A stretch of 64,000 nucleotides of DNA, taken from NCBI GenBank assembly GCA_947374865.1, contig CANCDR010000003.1, positions 1 through 64,000 on the forward strand, read 5' to 3'. Shown here piece by piece: positions 8,316 through 16,876 of this stretch. The position numbers and the translations under genes are program-made. Under the pieces are notes generated by a model. The model was not told where the DNA came from and ran no database searches. It was given only the letters and a program-made list of their open reading frames with translations. The DNA is from Oxalobacteraceae bacterium (lineage in GTDB: Bacteria; Pseudomonadota; Gammaproteobacteria; Burkholderiales; Burkholderiaceae_D). The first letter of the stretch is position 1; each line of letters starts with the position of its first letter.

Positions 8316-9543
8316 TTGCCACTCCTTTTTTCTTTGGTTGATCCAGTTGACCTGGACGATTATCTTCAGCTGCATTGTCTTTACGTACAATCCACGTCTG
8401 TTTTTGGTAGTCCGCGGGATTGATTTGGGCCAAACTCACTTTCACGACCGAGATGCGTGCGGTCGTTTGTTCGACAATCCCTTTAGCAAACGGGGTTTCA
8501 GAAAAGCCTAAAATCTCGCCGGTATCAGGATCTTTTAATGCTTTACCCTGGCGATAAATTTGCACCGCATCGCCCTTTTGGAACTGCGATTCACCTGCGC
8601 TGACGGTGAATAAATTCCCCTCAACGCCGATCACTTTGACCGGAAAAACGGTATCAATAATTTGCTGCGCCAGATTGGTCCCGACTTGCATGCCGATCGG
8701 GCTTAATGAATCCGTTTTAAGAATTTTGACGCCATTGGCAGTGACCGCCTGACGAATCTGACCCGAGGTGTAATCGAGAATGATGGCGCGCACAGTCGCC
8801 TTGGCACGGGTTGAACCGATCGCGCTCTGACTGACCGAAAAACTGTCGACACTGGCGACGATGAGCAGATCCGCAGCGGAGGCAGATTGCAAACGGACGA
8901 AATCTTCAACCCCGGTTTTACCTTTACGAATTTGTGCATACTCGGACTGAATGGCGTTCTGTTCGCGTCGATCCAATACCGCAAATTTGCGCGACGCGAC
9001 GAGCTGGTCAGACAGGCCGTTCGTTACAGCCTGCATAAATTCTGGTCCGGCATCCGATAAGGATTTTGGCAGCGGCTGATTACCCGCGACGATGGCCAGC
9101 TTGATGCGATTTAACTGGGCGGACTTTTTAAACGATGCGACTTTTACGTCGACGACTGCGCGGTAAAGACCCGTCGCGGGATCTTTATCCACCGACACCG
9201 TTTGCGAGGATTTCACGACGCCGCGAATCAGGCTATCGATTTTGCTTTCGATACTGGCGGAATGTTCGGCAGGCCGGTTTGCTGATTCAGCATCGCGCGT
9301 TGAAACAGAAGTGGAGGCGGTAATGCGTTCGCCGGTAATTTGCCCGGCAGCCTGGACGATGGCGTCCTTGATGGCGCTGGCTTCGCTACTGCCCTGGCCG
9401 TAGGAGCGAACGGGGACGATGATGACTTCTTGCGAAAAGGCGGTGGGCATGAAACTCAGAAAACTCAGGAGCAAACAAATTGCTAGTCGCACGTTATTCA
9501 CAGAGACGATTCTTTCCGTTGATTTAATGACCCAGTTCAGCAT
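8299..9543 (-). CDS. FlgT/CsgG-like exported protein
   Basis: This 414-residue protein has a signal peptide (AICLLLSFLSFMPTAFSQ). Its layout resembles FlgT. An N-terminal segment has repeated Ala-rich helix (SEASAIKDAIVQAAGQITGE). A CsgG-type middle domain follows at about residues 135-270, with RKFAVLDRREQNAI and ASAADLLIVASV. The C-terminal beta module at about 290-390 (FQKGDAVQIYRQG, DPDTGEILGF) matches the pattern of the FlgT C-terminal domain. FlgT builds the flagellar H-ring in Vibrio, while CsgG-type domains form outer-membrane assemblies. No flagellar or curli gene is nearby, so an independent envelope assembly is more likely. The ATG at 9543 lacks a clear ribosome-binding site, and a GTG at 9501 preceded by GGAAAGA is an alternative start. 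The protein ends in NDSDW. Confidence 0.78.
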   Translation of the reverse strand: MLNWVIKSTERIVSVNNVRLAICLLLSFLSFMPTAFSQEVIIVPVRSYGQGSSEASAIKDAIVQAAGQITGERITASTSVSTRDAESANRPAEHSASIESKIDSLIRGVVKSSQTVSVDKDPATGLYRAVVDVKVASFKKSAQLNRIKLAIVAGNQPLPKSLSDAGPEFMQAVTNGLSDQLVASRKFAVLDRREQNAIQSEYAQIRKGKTGVEDFVRLQSASAADLLIVASVDSFSVSQSAIGSTRAKATVRAIILDYTSGQIRQAVTANGVKILKTDSLSPIGMQVGTNLAQQIIDTVFPVKVIGVEGNLFTVSAGESQFQKGDAVQIYRQGKALKDPDTGEILGFSETPFAKGIVEQTTARISVVKVSLAQINPADYQKQTWIVRKDNAAEDNRPGQLDQPKKKGVANDSDW

Positions 9544-9573
9544 GGCGAATCTTGAATGTAATGCATTGATTTA

Positions 9574-9606
9574 TTTTGAAGGCACACAGCATGTGTGCCT
9601 CCAAAA
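9574..9606 (-). promoter_or_regulatory. Strong hairpin in the gap inside the exported-protein gene run
   Basis: AGGCACACA (9580-9588) pairs perfectly with TGTGTGCCT (9592-9600) around a three-base loop. After one mismatch the stem extends by TTTTG/CAAAA. It lies in the 90-base gap between the 211-residue and FlgT-like genes. Neither strand has a proper T-run after the stem, so an mRNA-processing or stability element is as likely as a terminator. Confidence 0.5.
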
Positions 9607-9633
9607 GGGAGAACTACATTGCAGCTGACTGCA

Positions 9634-10269
9634 TCAGCTGTCCTTCATAGCAGCACTATCTTTAATTTTTTTGTCTGCATCTTTGATATCAATGCCGTTC
9701 GCTGACAAATATGAAAAGATGGTTACGGTAGCGGTGCCCCACTGCGCAACGAAAGCAGGATAGTCTGACAAGCTGGCCAGAGCGGAAAGCGCCATAGGCG
9801 ATTTTGATTCCAGGGCTTTCTTTAGCTGCTTAACGCTACCAAACGCTTCAATTGATCCGGTGACGTGCAGGGCAAAGCCTTCTAATGCTACTTTTTTGCC
9901 TGCATCAGACAATTTAGTCTTCTCATCCAGACTCTTTTTAATGGCATCATTTACCGGCGCTGACGCGGTTTTTAATTGGCCAATCGAGTCTGAATTAACA
10001 CCCATTGAACCCGACTTCAGTTTGTCACCAATTTCTTTTAATTGGGCAGCTGCGCTGTCGTTGCCGACTGCTTGTGCATATTTTGCATTCGCATATGCCA
10101 TCGAAGTGAGGGCACTCGTAATCAATTTTTTAACAGCGTCTGTGTCCACCGCTGGTCCTGATGATCCGCCACCCATTCCTGGAACCGACATACCGCCAAA
10201 TTGCGCATGAACTGGTAATGAGAGGCACAGGCTTGATAAAAACGTCAGGGCGATAATTTTAAATTTCAT
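9634..10269 (-). CDS. Exported hypothetical protein
   Basis: This 211-residue protein has a clear signal peptide (IIALTFLSSLCLSLPVHAQ) and a ribosome-binding site GAAGGAAG. After a Gly/Met-rich stretch (FGGMSVPGMGGGSSG), the rest is predicted to be helical, Ala/Lys/Ser-rich and without Cys, with repeated amphipathic segments. It is the third gene of the minus-strand run, 16 bases after the preceding stop. I recognise no family. A soluble periplasmic helical-bundle protein is the most that can be inferred. Confidence 0.72.
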   Translation of the reverse strand: MKFKIIALTFLSSLCLSLPVHAQFGGMSVPGMGGGSSGPAVDTDAVKKLITSALTSMAYANAKYAQAVGNDSAAAQLKEIGDKLKSGSMGVNSDSIGQLKTASAPVNDAIKKSLDEKTKLSDAGKKVALEGFALHVTGSIEAFGSVKQLKKALESKSPMALSALASLSDYPAFVAQWGTATVTIFSYLSANGIDIKDADKKIKDSAAMKDS

Positions 10270-10285
10270 ATTGCTTCCTTCTTAG

Positions 10286-11422
10286 TTAGTGAATACCTTT
10301 GGCATTCAGTTGGTCAACGAGTGCAATGGCAGTTTCTTTCGCTGCCTTGTTCAGTGCATTAATCATGGCGACTTTTTCATTCGCGCCGGTTGCTGAAAAT
10401 TGCACTGGCCCGACAGAGGCTACGCGGCGTGGTAATTTCTTTTGCGGTAGCGCTTCAGGGAAAAGCTGATTGATTTGTCCGCGCACTGACACGAATACCC
10501 GCCTATTTCCCGAAACCGGATCATTGTCTGCTACGCCGATATCAATTGTTCCGGTTGCCATAAATCGAACGTTACATTCCATTGCAGCATCCATCATTTT
10601 CTTGCGCTTAGGCGGCGTCATGTCATCTGTCGTGGCGAAGTCTTCTTTAATACTTTCGATTGGCTCGCCGCCACAGTTGCCCTGGATATCGTCGTAAGTA
10701 TTGATTTCAAAGCCATTGCTCGTAAAGACATCTGCCATCGCGGTATCGACGTCTTGCGAACTGGTGACAACATAGACGAGATTATCTGCTTTACGTTCGG
10801 TACTGCCGCCAGTGACAGATTTGTTGGTTTTGGAAACGCTGGTACTTTCCGATGAATTATCCGAACTGCCGTTACCCTGATTACGCGTGTTATCGGAGGA
10901 GCGGTCACCGCTGGATGTTTCAGACGACATTTCCTTGATCTTCGTGCGCTTGGCGTCAAATTCCTTAGCCGAGCTTTGTTTTCGGGCCATAAAAATAAAC
11001 GCCATGGATGAGCCTTCACCTGATTGCGCTTTGCCGGCTGTACTCATTTGGCTAAAGTAGGCGTCTACCTTTGCTTCATTAATTTGGGCGGCAAGGGCAA
11101 TGGTAAGTGTGCTGGTTTTTTTATCGAAATATTCATCGGCAATCGATACATTGGACAAAAACTGATCAAGATTACCGAGAATCTCCGTCTGTCTTGGCCC
11201 CATTTGTTTTAAACGCGATTGATTAAAGCTCGCAGCGTAGTTATTCCAGACATCGACTTTGGCGCCTTGAATTGCGGTTTCCCGCTCTTTCTTTGTAGGT
11301 TCGCTGTTGCTATTGGTCGTGAGCGAAAACTTGCCGGTTTTTTGAACCGGCGCAGCATGGGCCAGCAAACTACTCAAACAGAGCAGCAGCGCGAAGCCGA
11401 TTTGTGAGATTTTTTTTGACAT
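10286..11422 (-). CDS. Exported hypothetical protein with Ser-rich linker
   Basis: This 378-residue protein has a signal peptide (IGFALLLCLSSLLAHA). The N-terminal half contains a helix that resembles those in FlgT/LPP20 N-terminal modules (ERETAIQGAKVDVWNNYAAS). A long Ser/Asn/Thr-rich low-complexity linker occupies about residues 150-205. A CsgG-like second half follows, with NVRFMATGTIDIGV and NEKVAMINALNKAAKETA. The gene starts 4 bases after the upstream stop, with AAGGATG as ribosome-binding site, so co-transcription is nearly certain. It may be a partner or distant relative of the FlgT-like protein encoded at 8299-9543. That relation is inferred from pattern only. Confidence 0.72.
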   Translation of the reverse strand: MSKKISQIGFALLLCLSSLLAHAAPVQKTGKFSLTTNSNSEPTKKERETAIQGAKVDVWNNYAASFNQSRLKQMGPRQTEILGNLDQFLSNVSIADEYFDKKTSTLTIALAAQINEAKVDAYFSQMSTAGKAQSGEGSSMAFIFMARKQSSAKEFDAKRTKIKEMSSETSSGDRSSDNTRNQGNGSSDNSSESTSVSKTNKSVTGGSTERKADNLVYVVTSSQDVDTAMADVFTSNGFEINTYDDIQGNCGGEPIESIKEDFATTDDMTPPKRKKMMDAAMECNVRFMATGTIDIGVADNDPVSGNRRVFVSVRGQINQLFPEALPQKKLPRRVASVGPVQFSATGANEKVAMINALNKAAKETAIALVDQLNAKGIH

Positions 11423-11426
11423 GTAC

Positions 11427-12617
11427 TTACATCCTTAAAATACGTGTTTTGATCGAATCAAGTTGGGCCTTCGCATCTGCCGTGGTGCTATTTTCCGTAA
11501 TCCATGACCTGTCTTTGGCTAGTACCTGCTTGACAGTTTTAATCAGCAGGGTACTGAGTACAGTTTTGAATTGGGACCAGTCGTCGAGCCGAATTTTGAT
11601 AATCGCTGGCTGGGTAATACTTTCAACATTTTTTACCTTCAACTCGGCTACCGGACCGGCCTGACCATTGACTGAAGTTGTAATAAATACCCCGTAGGCC
11701 ACCCGATCACCGGCACCATTGGGAAGCGGTTCCGATATTTTTCGGTAGTCGCGAATCAGGGTGCGCACAAAAAAGGAGGGCGCAGGTAATTCAAATTCAG
11801 CCGCATCGCCATTGGAGAAAACCTGCACCATTTTGCCTTTGATTGCCTGGCCCTCTGTGACCGGCACCATGGGCACACCCCATTCTTCTGAAATAGTCGC
11901 CTCTAACAATTGGGCGACCTCCACCGAAAACCGCGCTTGGTCCACCAGTCCGGGCACGAGTGCCAAAGCCTTTGGATCAAACTCGGCTTTTTCAACTTTT
12001 ACCAGTCGATCACTTACCTTGAGTGAGGCTTGCTCAATCCTTTTTAACCACTGTCTTACCAAGCTGGACTCTTGCGTTGGATTTAATATTAGTTCTTTAA
12101 TAATTTCAAACTGCTCTTTGAAATCGGGCCGATTTTGCGTCAGGTTAGTAAAGCGGATGCGGACTGGATAAGAAGCCAGCAAATGTTTTTTTTCTGGTGA
12201 AAAATCAAAGAAAAGTGCTTGAGCAGAAATATCGTAGATGGCCAGATATTTGTTATCAAACTGTTGAATTTCTACGTTTTCATGCGAGAACGCAAAAGAG
12301 AGTGCTTTGCCCGAATCTTTTTTATAATCAGGCTGGCTATTTCCGTCTTTGTTAGCGATGGCGAAAAATTTGGGTTGCGCTGCAAGCACCAGCGAGCGCA
12401 GATTCTGATCAAGAGCGTTGAGTGATGATCCTGCAGAGGCGGTTTTCATCACTTTTGAAATCAGTGGAAAACGACGTTCAATGTCGGCAGCGTCGGAAAT
12501 GAAGGAGGACCCAGCAAAGAAAACCTGATCCTGGTCGATGGCTTGTGCCTGGCAATTTTGCCCTATTAGCAAGGCAAAGCTAAAAATGCATTTAATTAAA
12601 TGGTTTGGATAATACAT
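11427..12617 (-). CDS. Exported hypothetical protein, first gene of the minus-strand run
   Basis: This 396-residue protein has a signal peptide (CIFSFALLIGQNCQAQA) and otherwise mixed alpha/beta character. One hydrophobic strand pair (YLAIYDISAQALFFDF) occurs near residue 110. It is the promoter-proximal gene of seven minus-strand genes that end at 6796. No ribosome-binding site is obvious upstream of the ATG. Codon choice and composition look more A/T-rich than in the flanking housekeeping genes. No family was recognised. Confidence 0.7.
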   Translation of the reverse strand: MYYPNHLIKCIFSFALLIGQNCQAQAIDQDQVFFAGSSFISDAADIERRFPLISKVMKTASAGSSLNALDQNLRSLVLAAQPKFFAIANKDGNSQPDYKKDSGKALSFAFSHENVEIQQFDNKYLAIYDISAQALFFDFSPEKKHLLASYPVRIRFTNLTQNRPDFKEQFEIIKELILNPTQESSLVRQWLKRIEQASLKVSDRLVKVEKAEFDPKALALVPGLVDQARFSVEVAQLLEATISEEWGVPMVPVTEGQAIKGKMVQVFSNGDAAEFELPAPSFFVRTLIRDYRKISEPLPNGAGDRVAYGVFITTSVNGQAGPVAELKVKNVESITQPAIIKIRLDDWSQFKTVLSTLLIKTVKQVLAKDRSWITENSTTADAKAQLDSIKTRILRM

Positions 12618-12955
12618 GGGTGATTTTTATTGGCCCGAACTAGCTTTTTTAATGGAAGTTTTTCGTGAATTATTTTTGATACTCAAAGTTAATTCGTTGA
12701 CTTTTAGTATTCAAAATTATTACGTTTGTTTCTTTTGCATTTATTCCCACAACCATATCACAAGTTTATTTTGGGAAATACTTTCTTTTAAAATTAACAC
12801 AGGGTTTTTTTACGTGGATTTGCCGTTGTGGCGCATCCGATGGGTTTGCGACTGCGCAGGCGCGCGGGTCACCTTGTGGGAGGGCTGAAGTACGTTAGAG
12901 AGGGTATTTGCGCGTGCATGTATAGCCGTGCAGGATGGGGGCTTACTTTTGGGGC
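12618..12955. other. 338-base intergenic region, A/T-rich half then G/C-rich half
   Basis: Bases 12618-12820 are strongly A/T-rich and probably hold the promoter of the minus-strand exported-protein genes. A weak TTGAAT/TAACTT pair is present but not convincing. Bases 12820-12937 are ordinary G/C-rich sequence. A direct repeat lies at the mltB 3' end (12938-12963). The short frames here have no ribosome-binding site and implausible composition, so I call no gene. Confidence 0.6.
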
Positions 12956-12963
12956 TTACTTTT
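12938..12963. repeat. Tandem 13-base duplication across the mltB stop codon
   Basis: GGGGCTTACTTTT occurs twice back to back (12938-12950 and 12951-12963). The second copy contains the mltB stop codon on the minus strand, so the duplication leaves the protein unchanged apart from the sequence beyond the stop. Confidence 0.85.
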
Positions 12964-14095
12964 CTCGTGCGGATTTTACCGCCTGCGCCAAATCAATCAC
13001 CGACATCGCATAAAAATAGCTACGGTTATATTGCGTGATCGTGAAAAAATTCGCAGCGCCAAGCCAGTATTCGGTCGCTTCTGCGCCATTTTGCAGATCG
13101 ACTAATCCGTAGGGAATATCCGCTTGGACCTCGCCTTGCGGTGTTATCCCACCGCTGCGTAATTCATCAAGACGAAATTTTGCTTGCAGGCCTTGGCCGA
13201 TGAAGGCATTCCATGGCGCGCGGCCTTCGGCGTCTGTCAGGCTGACCTTGACAGGGTAGGCGGTGGGTGCAGCGTTTTGCCAGCCGTGCTCGCTGAGAAA
13301 ATGTGCGACGCTGCCGATCGCATCGACGGCAGAATTACGCAGATCGATCTGACCGTCGCCGTCAAAATCGACCGCATATTTGCGCAGATTACTCGGCATG
13401 AATTGCGGTAATCCGACCGCGCCGGCGTACGAGCCATTCAATGAAAAAGGATCGATATGCGATTCGCGCGCATAGAGAAGCGTTTGCTCGAGTTCACTTC
13501 GAAACATGTTCATGCGGGCGCTGCGATTGGGCGTCTCGGGATAGGCAAACGCCAATGTGGTCAGCGTATCCATGACGCGAAAATCACCCGTGTTGCGACC
13601 GTAAATCGTTTCAACGCCAATGATGCCGACAATAATATCAGCCGGCACGCCATACCGTGCCTCTGCTCGCGCCAAGGCGTCTGCGTAGGTATTCCAAAAT
13701 CCCACGCCCGCTTTGATGCGCTGCGGTTCGACAAAGCGTGCGCGGTAGAGTTGCCAGTTTTTGGGTTTGCCGGGTGGCGCTGGTTTGATCAGCTGGACCG
13801 CACTGTCGAGCAGGCGCGCCTTATTGAGCACCGCTTCGAGAGCCTGCCGTTCAAAGCCATGTTGTTCGACCATCATGTCGATGAAGGGAATCACTTCCTT
13901 CCAGTTAGCGAAATGGGCGTATTCACCGACCGTATCGAGCTTGACGACTTTGGCTTTGGATTTTTTCTTTTTGTGATGCGTTTCTGCGCTGGCGTGATTG
14001 GCCAGCGTCAGAGAAAGTAGCACTGCCAGCGGCAGGGCGAGAAACCTGCGCATAACAGGGAGAATGCGCGGCAAAAACGGTGTTCGATAATTCAT
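12956..14095 (-). CDS. mltB: Lytic murein transglycosylase B
   Basis: MltB cleaves the glycan strands of peptidoglycan between MurNAc and GlcNAc, producing 1,6-anhydro ends. The 379-residue product has a signal peptide (FLALPLAVLLSLTLANHASA). A basic spacer (HHKKKKSKAK) follows, then a full SLT-B catalytic domain with the catalytic Glu in GIIGVETIYGRNTG and the conserved GAVGLPQFMPSN. A calcium-binding EF-hand-type loop (DFDGDGQID) lies after the active site, as known for E. coli Slt35/MltB. The first ATG in frame (14095) is chosen; an internal ATG at 14053 would give a shorter leader. No lipobox is visible, so this appears to be a soluble periplasmic form. It is divergent from the amidohydrolase gene downstream. 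Confidence 0.93.
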   Translation of the reverse strand: MNYRTPFLPRILPVMRRFLALPLAVLLSLTLANHASAETHHKKKKSKAKVVKLDTVGEYAHFANWKEVIPFIDMMVEQHGFERQALEAVLNKARLLDSAVQLIKPAPPGKPKNWQLYRARFVEPQRIKAGVGFWNTYADALARAEARYGVPADIIVGIIGVETIYGRNTGDFRVMDTLTTLAFAYPETPNRSARMNMFRSELEQTLLYARESHIDPFSLNGSYAGAVGLPQFMPSNLRKYAVDFDGDGQIDLRNSAVDAIGSVAHFLSEHGWQNAAPTAYPVKVSLTDAEGRAPWNAFIGQGLQAKFRLDELRSGGITPQGEVQADIPYGLVDLQNGAEATEYWLGAANFFTITQYNRSYFYAMSVIDLAQAVKSAREK

Positions 14096-14265
14096 TGGCT
14101 TGTTCAAGGCAGCTTATGTCGTTCGTGATGGCATGTCAGCAGTCCGGCATTGGCGTTCACGGTGACACTTTAGCGTATACCAGCGAAAAAGTGCGCAGGT
14201 TTAAATATCGCGCGCCGGACGAAAAATTCATTACACTAGTACGAACTTTTTTTAGATCGCGACGC

Positions 14266-15213
14266 ATGCCTTCAGCCCATCGAACAGCCATTTATACTCA
14301 CCCCGACTGCACTCGGCACGAGATGGGGCATTGGCATCCGGAGTCGCCGGCGCGTCTGCAGGCCATCGAAGATCAGCTGATCGCTAGTCGACTGGCCGAT
14401 TTTTTTGAGCGCTGCGAAGCGCCTGAGGCAGCATTGGCGCAGATTTCCCGGGTGCATACTGATTCAGCGATTGCACTGCTGCGTGATCATATTCCGACCA
14501 GTGGTTACTACCCGCTGGATGAAGATACGCTGCTCAACCCACACAGCTGGCGCGCCGCCTTACGTGCCGCCGGTGCCGCGGTAGCGGCCACGGATGCGGT
14601 GATCGCCGGTAAATATCAAAATGCTTTTTGTTCGGTGCGGCCTCCCGGTCATCATGCAACGCCCAATACGCCGATGGGATTTTGTCTGTTGAATAATGTG
14701 GCGATCGCCGCCCGCCATGCGCTGGAGGTACATGGCCTGCAGCGGGTCGCCGTGATCGACTTCGATGTCCATCATGGTAACGGCACCCAGGCTGCCTTCA
14801 AAGTCGAGCCGCGGGTATTAATGGCGAGTTTTTTTCAGCATCCGTTTTATCCCTATAGCGGCGCTGAGCCGGCGTCATCGGGTCAGGCAAAGAACGTCAA
14901 TCTGCCGGTTCCGGCCTATAGCGGCGGGGATGTGGTGCGACAATTGATCACCGAGCATTGGCTGCCGGCCCTGCATGCGCATGCGCCGGAGATGATTTTT
15001 ATTTCGGCCGGCTTTGATGCGCACCGCGAAGACGACATGGGCCAAATGCGCTTGGTCGAGGCCGATTACGCCTGGATTACCCAGCAAATCATGCAGATCG
15101 CCCAGCGTTATGCCAAGGGGCGCATCGTCAGCTGTCTTGAGGGCGGCTACAATTTATCTGCGCTCAGCCGTAGTGTAGTCGCGCATTTGAAGGTATTGGC
15201 TGAGCTGGATTAG
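14266..15213 (+). CDS. Histone deacetylase family protein (acetylpolyamine amidohydrolase-like)
   Basis: The ATG at 14266 starts the conserved domain, and the longer open frame upstream is not family-like. The 315-residue product carries the zinc-dependent deacetylase signature. PPGHHA holds the catalytic His pair, DFDVHHGNGTQ and SAGFDAH supply the zinc ligands, and EGGYN lies near the end. Bacterial members remove acetyl groups from polyamines or other small acylamides and possibly from proteins. They are common as single genes in Burkholderiales. The ylqF gene starts 55 bases downstream on the same strand. The substrate cannot be predicted from sequence alone. Confidence 0.93.
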   Translation: MPSAHRTAIYTHPDCTRHEMGHWHPESPARLQAIEDQLIASRLADFFERCEAPEAALAQISRVHTDSAIALLRDHIPTSGYYPLDEDTLLNPHSWRAALRAAGAAVAATDAVIAGKYQNAFCSVRPPGHHATPNTPMGFCLLNNVAIAARHALEVHGLQRVAVIDFDVHHGNGTQAAFKVEPRVLMASFFQHPFYPYSGAEPASSGQAKNVNLPVPAYSGGDVVRQLITEHWLPALHAHAPEMIFISAGFDAHREDDMGQMRLVEADYAWITQQIMQIAQRYAKGRIVSCLEGGYNLSALSRSVVAHLKVLAELD

Positions 15214-15268
15214 GTCGAAGCGACGCCAGCAGGTAAAATGGCGCCTTAATTACTGATGAAAATCTCGC

Positions 15269-16189
15269 ATGTCCATACAATGGTTCCCCGGTCACATGAA
15301 TGCCGCCCGCAAGAAGGCGGCCGAATCCATGGAAAAGACCGATCTGGTGATCGAGGTGCTCGATGCCCGCGTACCGCAGGCCAGCGCCAATCCCATGATC
15401 GAACAGCTGCGCCTGTTTCGTCAGCGCCCCTGTCTTAAAATCCTCAACAAGGCTGATCTGGCCGATCCGGTCGCGACCCGCGCCTGGCTGGATTTTTATA
15501 ACAGCCAAAAAGGTGTGCACGCGGTCGCCTTAAGCTGCAAGAAGCCGTCGGATGTTCTCAAAGTGCCTGGCCTGGCAATGAAGCTGGCACCGCATCGCGG
15601 TACGGCCTTAAAGCCACTGCGCATGATGATCATGGGGATTCCCAACGTCGGTAAATCGACGTTGATGAATGCGCTGCTCAAAAAGCGCGTCGCGGCGGTG
15701 GGCGATGAGCCGGCCGTCACCAAAACCCAGCAGCGGCTTTATCTGGGCAATAACATGGTCTTAATCGATACACCCGGCATGATGTGGCCCAAGATCGCTT
15801 ACCCGAGTGACGGTCTGATGCTGGCCGCCAGCCATGCCATTGGTGTGAACGCCATCATGGAGGATGAAGTCGCGATCTTCCTGGCGGATATTTTACTGCC
15901 TCGTTATGCGGCACTGCTGGCCGCGCGGTATGCCATGCAGCCCGAGGGCATGGATGGCGTGAACGTGATCGAGGCAGTCGCCAAGAAGCGCGCCTTTCGC
16001 CTTAAGGGTGGCGAGCCCGATTATGAAAAGGCCGCGCATACCTTTCTGCAGGATTATCGCAGCGGTGCGATCGGTCGCATCAGTCTGGAGACACCCCAGA
16101 CACGGCCGATTTTGCTGGCTAATTTCCAGCTGCCGCCCTCATTGGGTGAGCAGGCGGAAAGCGTCGATGAGGATGACGAAACAGAGTGA
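15269..16189 (+). CDS. ylqF: Ribosome biogenesis GTPase YlqF/RbgA
   Basis: This circularly permuted GTPase acts in assembly of the 50S subunit. The 306-residue product begins with the typical MSIQWFPGHMNAARKK. Its G motifs are in permuted order: G4 NKAD at about residue 56, then the G1 P-loop GIPNVGKST at about 126, then G3 DTPG near residue 168. A C-terminal RNA-binding helical domain follows. The order and length match the family. The acetyltransferase gene overlaps or follows immediately, so the two are probably co-transcribed. Confidence 0.95.
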   Translation: MSIQWFPGHMNAARKKAAESMEKTDLVIEVLDARVPQASANPMIEQLRLFRQRPCLKILNKADLADPVATRAWLDFYNSQKGVHAVALSCKKPSDVLKVPGLAMKLAPHRGTALKPLRMMIMGIPNVGKSTLMNALLKKRVAAVGDEPAVTKTQQRLYLGNNMVLIDTPGMMWPKIAYPSDGLMLAASHAIGVNAIMEDEVAIFLADILLPRYAALLAARYAMQPEGMDGVNVIEAVAKKRAFRLKGGEPDYEKAAHTFLQDYRSGAIGRISLETPQTRPILLANFQLPPSLGEQAESVDEDDETE

Positions 16190-16221
16190 CACAAAACAGA
16201 GTGAAATCCAGCGACCCAAAA

Positions 16222-16740
16222 ATGAGCGAACTGATTCTTGACACGCCGCGACTGCGATTACGTCGACTAACGATTGATGATGCGCCGTTTATTTTAGAAC
16301 TAGTCAATCAGCCCTCTTGGCTGGCGTTTATTGGTAACCACGAAGTCAACTCGCTAGCCGAGGCGGTCAATTACATCGTCGATGGTCCGCATGCCATGCT
16401 AGCCGAACATGGTGTAGCCCTTTGCTTAGTCGAACGCAAACTCGATGCGACAGCCTTGGGTTTGTGCGGCATCGTCAAGCGCGACACCCTGCCGGAACCG
16501 GACATTGGCTTTGCCTTCCTCGAGCGCTACTCGGCCCAAGGCTATGCACTGGAAGCCGCCAAGGCGACCATGGATTACGCCATCCAAGACCTGCATTTAC
16601 CCCGCGTATTAGCCATCACCTTGCCGCACAATGCCCGCTCGATCAAATTATTGCAGCGACTAGGATTTGTGTATGAGCGACCGATCAAGCTCACGCCTGA
16701 GAAAGGCGGTTTGATGTTGTATGCTTACAGCGCCGCTTAA
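16222..16740 (+). CDS. GNAT-family N-acetyltransferase (RimJ/RimL-like)
   Basis: This 172-residue acetyltransferase begins at the ATG at 16222 (MSELILDTPRLRLRRLTIDD), which is the standard N-terminus of the RimJ/RimL-type Acetyltransf_3 fold. A GTG at 16186 overlapping the ylqF stop would add 12 residues. The conserved DIGFAF strand, the acetyl-CoA-binding loop (SAQGYALEAAKATMDYA) and the terminal NARSIKLLQRLGFVYE are present. Substrates in this family include ribosomal protein N-termini, antibiotics and small amines. None can be assigned here. Confidence 0.9.
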   Translation: MSELILDTPRLRLRRLTIDDAPFILELVNQPSWLAFIGNHEVNSLAEAVNYIVDGPHAMLAEHGVALCLVERKLDATALGLCGIVKRDTLPEPDIGFAFLERYSAQGYALEAAKATMDYAIQDLHLPRVLAITLPHNARSIKLLQRLGFVYERPIKLTPEKGGLMLYAYSAA

Positions 16741-16815
16741 GTTTTGGCGTTTATGCGCGGTGGGCATGTGATTTCAGTTTATCAGGCTTGCGCGTAAAAT
16801 CGAGAACGGGTCGAC

Positions 16816-16854
16816 TTGACCTCAGATCGATTAAAGGAGTAGGATTTAATCCTA
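16816..16854 (+). promoter_or_regulatory. parDE promoter with palindromic operator
   Basis: A perfect palindrome TAGGATT-T-AATCCTA occupies 16840-16854, 22 bases before the parD start codon. A -35-like TTGACC at 16816-16821 is followed after 18 bases by TAGGAT (16840-16845), so the presumed -10 lies inside the palindrome. Autorepression of parDE operons by ribbon-helix-helix ParD binding to such a site is established for the family. This exact site is inferred. Confidence 0.6.
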
Positions 16855-16876
16855 TTGATTCAAATCGGGGATTAGC

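Noticed and set aside
12616..12888. A 90-codon plus-strand frame in the A/T-rich gap before mltB
   Set aside because: No ribosome-binding site, unlikely amino-acid composition (rich in Phe, Ile, Trp and Cys), and it opens across the start of a divergent gene.
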